From positions 1 through 64,000 of the forward strand of contig CAMLKW010000002.1 of the NCBI GenBank assembly GCA_946480605.1: 64,000 nt of DNA, read 5' to 3'. The position numbers were made by a program, and so were the translations under genes. The notes below the pieces were generated by a model. It had not been told where the DNA came from, ran no database searches, and saw only the letters and a program-made list of their open reading frames with translations. Source of the stretch: an uncultured Roseateles sp. GTDB lineage: Bacteria; Pseudomonadota; Gammaproteobacteria; Burkholderiales; Burkholderiaceae. Shown here in pieces: positions 59,721-64,000 of the stretch; within the stretch, counting starts at the first letter, position 1; each line of letters opens with the position of its first letter.

Positions 59721-61046
59721 TTACGGGCGCTCGCGCTTGGGCAGGGCGCTCATGCCCGGCACCGGCGAGTTGGTCGTGGCCGTCGTGGCGGTGTTGGGCA
59801 CCGCGAAGAAGGTCCAGACGCTGTTGGCCGGGAAGGCCAGCGCGGTGTTGGTGTAGATGGGCGTGGCCGAGGTCGGCACCGTCACGTCCACCTGCGAGCC
59901 GGCCGTGGAGCCGATGCTGTTGGGCGTGGAGGCCGTGCCGGGCAGCACGTTGGACGCGACGGAGCTGAAGTCGACGTTCAGCGACACGCCCGAGGTCTGC
60001 GTGGCAATGGCGTTGACCAGGCGGACCTTGACGTTGCCGCTGACGGTGGGCAGGCGGTTGTCGTCGTCCAGCACCGACAGCTTGGGGTCGGCCGGGTCGC
60101 CCCAGACCAGCAGCGTGGTGTCCTTGCCGGCGGTCAGCGTCGGCGCCGTGAACGTGCGCGCAGCGCCGTTGACGTTGACGTTCAGCGTGCTGGCGCCGGA
60201 GGCGGTCGTCACGTAGTCGCTGATCAGCGGGCTGATGGCCGTGCTGAACATCTGCTGGCCGTTGATGGTGGCGCCGACGGTGCCGCCGTTGGCCAGCGCC
60301 GCGACGGTGCGCACGCGGCTCTGCGTGTTGGCGAAGTTCTTGACCGCGCCCTTTTGCACCAGCGTGATGCCGTTGACCAGCACGCCGCCATCGGAGGCGG
60401 TCAGGATCAGCGTGTTGACGCTGGCCGAGTCCAGGGTCACGGCCGGGATGTCCAGGCGCAGGTCGCTGCGCTTGTTGTAGCCGGTCACGCGGACACGGAA
60501 GGTGCCCGAGTTGATCTGGATGTAGCCGCTGCCGGCGCCGCCGGACAGGTTGGTGGTCAGCGCGGTGGCGGTGTCCAGCGCGTCGGTGGCGGTCGTCACG
60601 TAGACGTCCAGCGCGCCGGCGTCGGGGGCCAGGTTCAGCACCAGCAGTTTGGCCTTGTTGGCCTCGGGCACCGTCTCGGCTTCCTGCAGCAGCGTGGTGC
60701 GCACGGCACCGGCGAAGCCGTAGGTGATGTAGGTGTAATTGGTGTCGCCACTCAGCGAGGGCGTCGTCGCGGCGATGCTGGTGCCGACGTCGCTGGTCAG
60801 CACCTTGGTGGCCGTGTTGTTGGTGTCCACGCTGCCGTACTCGCCGGCGGTGGCGTAGGCGACCTTGCTGTTGATGGTCTTGTCGTTGACCGTCAGGTCC
60901 AACTGCGCGTAGGAACGCGTGGCGTTGAGCAGGCGCACCTGCGTGTTGCTGCCGCCACCGCCGCCGCCGCCGCAGGCGGTCAGGAAGGCCGTGGCCGACA
61001 GGCTCAGCGTCAGGACCAGACGGGTGGTCCAGGGGGTGAATCGCAT
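59721..61046 (-). CDS. DUF4397-domain lipoprotein
   Basis: A 441-residue lipoprotein. The signal peptide ends in the lipobox FLTACGGGGGGG (Cys is lipidated). The rest is two beta-sandwich DUF4397-type units with VRLLNATRSYAQLDLTVND and VRLVNAIATQTSGVSLNVDF. Members are exported beta-proteins of unknown function. The gene stands alone, with its own terminator. Confidence 0.8.
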   Translation of the reverse strand: MRFTPWTTRLVLTLSLSATAFLTACGGGGGGGSNTQVRLLNATRSYAQLDLTVNDKTINSKVAYATAGEYGSVDTNNTATKVLTSDVGTSIAATTPSLSGDTNYTYITYGFAGAVRTTLLQEAETVPEANKAKLLVLNLAPDAGALDVYVTTATDALDTATALTTNLSGGAGSGYIQINSGTFRVRVTGYNKRSDLRLDIPAVTLDSASVNTLILTASDGGVLVNGITLVQKGAVKNFANTQSRVRTVAALANGGTVGATINGQQMFSTAISPLISDYVTTASGASTLNVNVNGAARTFTAPTLTAGKDTTLLVWGDPADPKLSVLDDDNRLPTVSGNVKVRLVNAIATQTSGVSLNVDFSSVASNVLPGTASTPNSIGSTAGSQVDVTVPTSATPIYTNTALAFPANSVWTFFAVPNTATTATTNSPVPGMSALPKRERP

Positions 61047-61109
61047 CGAAAACTCTCCGAAAAAACCAAACCGCCGGGCCGATCGCCTGAAACGCGGACT
61101 CGCGATTAG

Positions 61110-63290
<2,181 letters not shown>

Positions 63291-63302
63291 CCGCCGGCGG
63301 CT

Positions 63303-63509
63303 TCAGCTCTGGGAGAGCTCCCACAGCTGGTACAGCGTGTCGCAGTCCTGCTCGGAGACTTCCAGGCCTCGGGACAGGTCGAAGCTGGAGTCGTACCAGC
63401 CGCAGTCGATCTTGGGCGTGCTGGCGGCGCCATTCACGGGACGCGTCGGCACGACCTGCGGCAGCTTGGAATTCACCCAGGGGAACTGCGAGGAGCTGAA
63501 GAATTGCAT
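63303..63509 (-). CDS. Small hypothetical protein
   Basis: A 68-residue protein: MQFFSSSQFPWVNSKLPQVV, PKIDCGWYDSSFDLSRGLEV, SEQDCDTLYQLWELSQS. Two Cys and an acidic C-terminus are seen; there is no signal peptide. I believe similar short proteins occur in Burkholderiales. It converges with fadH. Confidence 0.5.
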   Translation of the reverse strand: MQFFSSSQFPWVNSKLPQVVPTRPVNGAASTPKIDCGWYDSSFDLSRGLEVSEQDCDTLYQLWELSQS

Positions 63510-63678
63510 GGCGGTCTCCGGTTTGAGGGGGCCGACGTCGTGGAAAACGTCACACCCTCAGCATCGGCGCCAGGCCTTTTCCCGCCCATCACCCAGAGGG
63601 CGGAACGAAGAGGGGGCCAGCGCCCCACATCCCCCCGGCTCCCCCCAAAAGAGGGATTAAAAATGGGGTCGGAGTCAA

Positions 63679-64000
63679 TTACTCCCGCATGCGGCTCAGC
63701 TCACGATGGGCATCGCTGCCTATCCAGCGAGCGGACTTTTCGCATCGCTGCGCGAGCGTTTGCGCCAATGTGAGCGCGGGCTCACGCAAAGCCGGGCTGC
63801 GCTTGCCGATCTGGCGCAGCGCCCAGTTGACGGCCTTCTTGACGAAGTTGCGCTCGTCGCCGGCCGCGGCTTCGACGAGCGGCAGGCGGGCCAGGAAGTC
63901 GGCGTCCGGCCGCGTCTTCTGGTGCACCGCGGCGACCGCCAGCAGCGCGAAGCCGGCGCGCTTCTCGAACTCGGGTTCACGGGCCGCCCAGCGCGGGATG
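63679..64000 (-). CDS. DNA alkylation repair protein (AlkD-like), N-terminus outside the window
   Basis: The frame is open to the right edge and covers the C-terminal 106 residues. RWAAREPEFEKRAGFALLAV, AAGDERNFVKKAVNWALRQI and GKRSPALREPALTLAQTL match the HEAT-like repeats of AlkD DNA glycosylases, including the NFVKKAVNWALR helix near the lesion site. It removes alkylated bases. Confidence 0.8.
   Translation of the reverse strand, partial: IPRWAAREPEFEKRAGFALLAVAAVHQKTRPDADFLARLPLVEAAAGDERNFVKKAVNWALRQIGKRSPALREPALTLAQTLAQRCEKSARWIGSDAHRELSRMRE

Noticed and set aside
58932..61109. Long plus-strand frame across the DUF4397 gene
   Set aside because: Antisense shadow; the minus-strand gene has a signal peptide, a lipobox and its own terminator.

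Overview
The window is chromosomal DNA of a GC-rich betaproteobacterium, most likely a Burkholderiales member of the Roseateles/Mitsuaria/Rubrivivax type. The reasons are the very high GC of the backbone genes, a PEP-CTERM protein next to a PrsT-like TPR protein, a PutA without an N-terminal ribbon-helix-helix domain paired with a divergent Lrp-type regulator, and an H-NS of the Burkholderiales form. The genus is inference.

Region 1 (1-21357) is ordinary backbone: hydrolases, an ABC exporter, uridine kinase (udk), small conserved proteins, a regulator with a beta-propeller and DUF899 block, proline catabolism (putA and its Lrp-like regulator), a dienelactone hydrolase, the PrsT-like/PEP-CTERM pair and GTP cyclohydrolase II (ribA). 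Region 3 (52268-64000) is also backbone: a Gln-rich small protein, DUF1697, an MreB-like fragment, an XRE regulator, an acyl-CoA ligase/EamA/nucleotidyltransferase operon, a DUF4397 lipoprotein, fadH and the edge of an AlkD-like gene.

Region 2 (21366-52267, about 30.9 kb) is visibly less GC-rich and is bounded by matching inverted ends: TG, three free bases, then the same 20 bases GCAGACATTTGAGTTCTGCG. Each end carries an array of related sites, and acga lies directly outside both ends. It encodes TnsA, TnsB, TnsC and a TniQ/TnsD-type protein, so it is a Tn7-like transposon. It lies 8 bp after the ribA stop codon and separates ribA from a terminator-like hairpin now found beyond the right end. 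An unusual protein sits between tniQ and the right end. It has a possibly TnsE-like N-terminal half followed by two tandem DUF4096-like domains, and a decayed copy of its 3' end lies closer to the terminus.

The cargo is a dense defence island: a TIR protein, two CoiA-like nucleases, a frameshifted SEFIR protein, a UvrD-type helicase with an embedded nuclease-like segment and a zinc finger, a retron operon, a three-gene ABC-ATPase (ABC-3C/Lamassu-like) operon, an HNH nuclease, an H-NS silencer, a kinase with a partner gene, and several small regulators. The retron has a nuclease-like gene, a PRTase-wHTH gene and a reverse transcriptase. A 187-nt structured segment between the last two fits a retron msr-msd RNA: its 12-bp outer duplex and the following branch-G context are laid out as in retron Ec86.

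The best candidates for undescribed biology are the retron and its ncRNA, the TnsE-like/DUF4096 protein, the TIR + CoiA-like cluster, the kinase pair, and two structured repeats near the right end whose stems differ by compensatory changes around a conserved loop.
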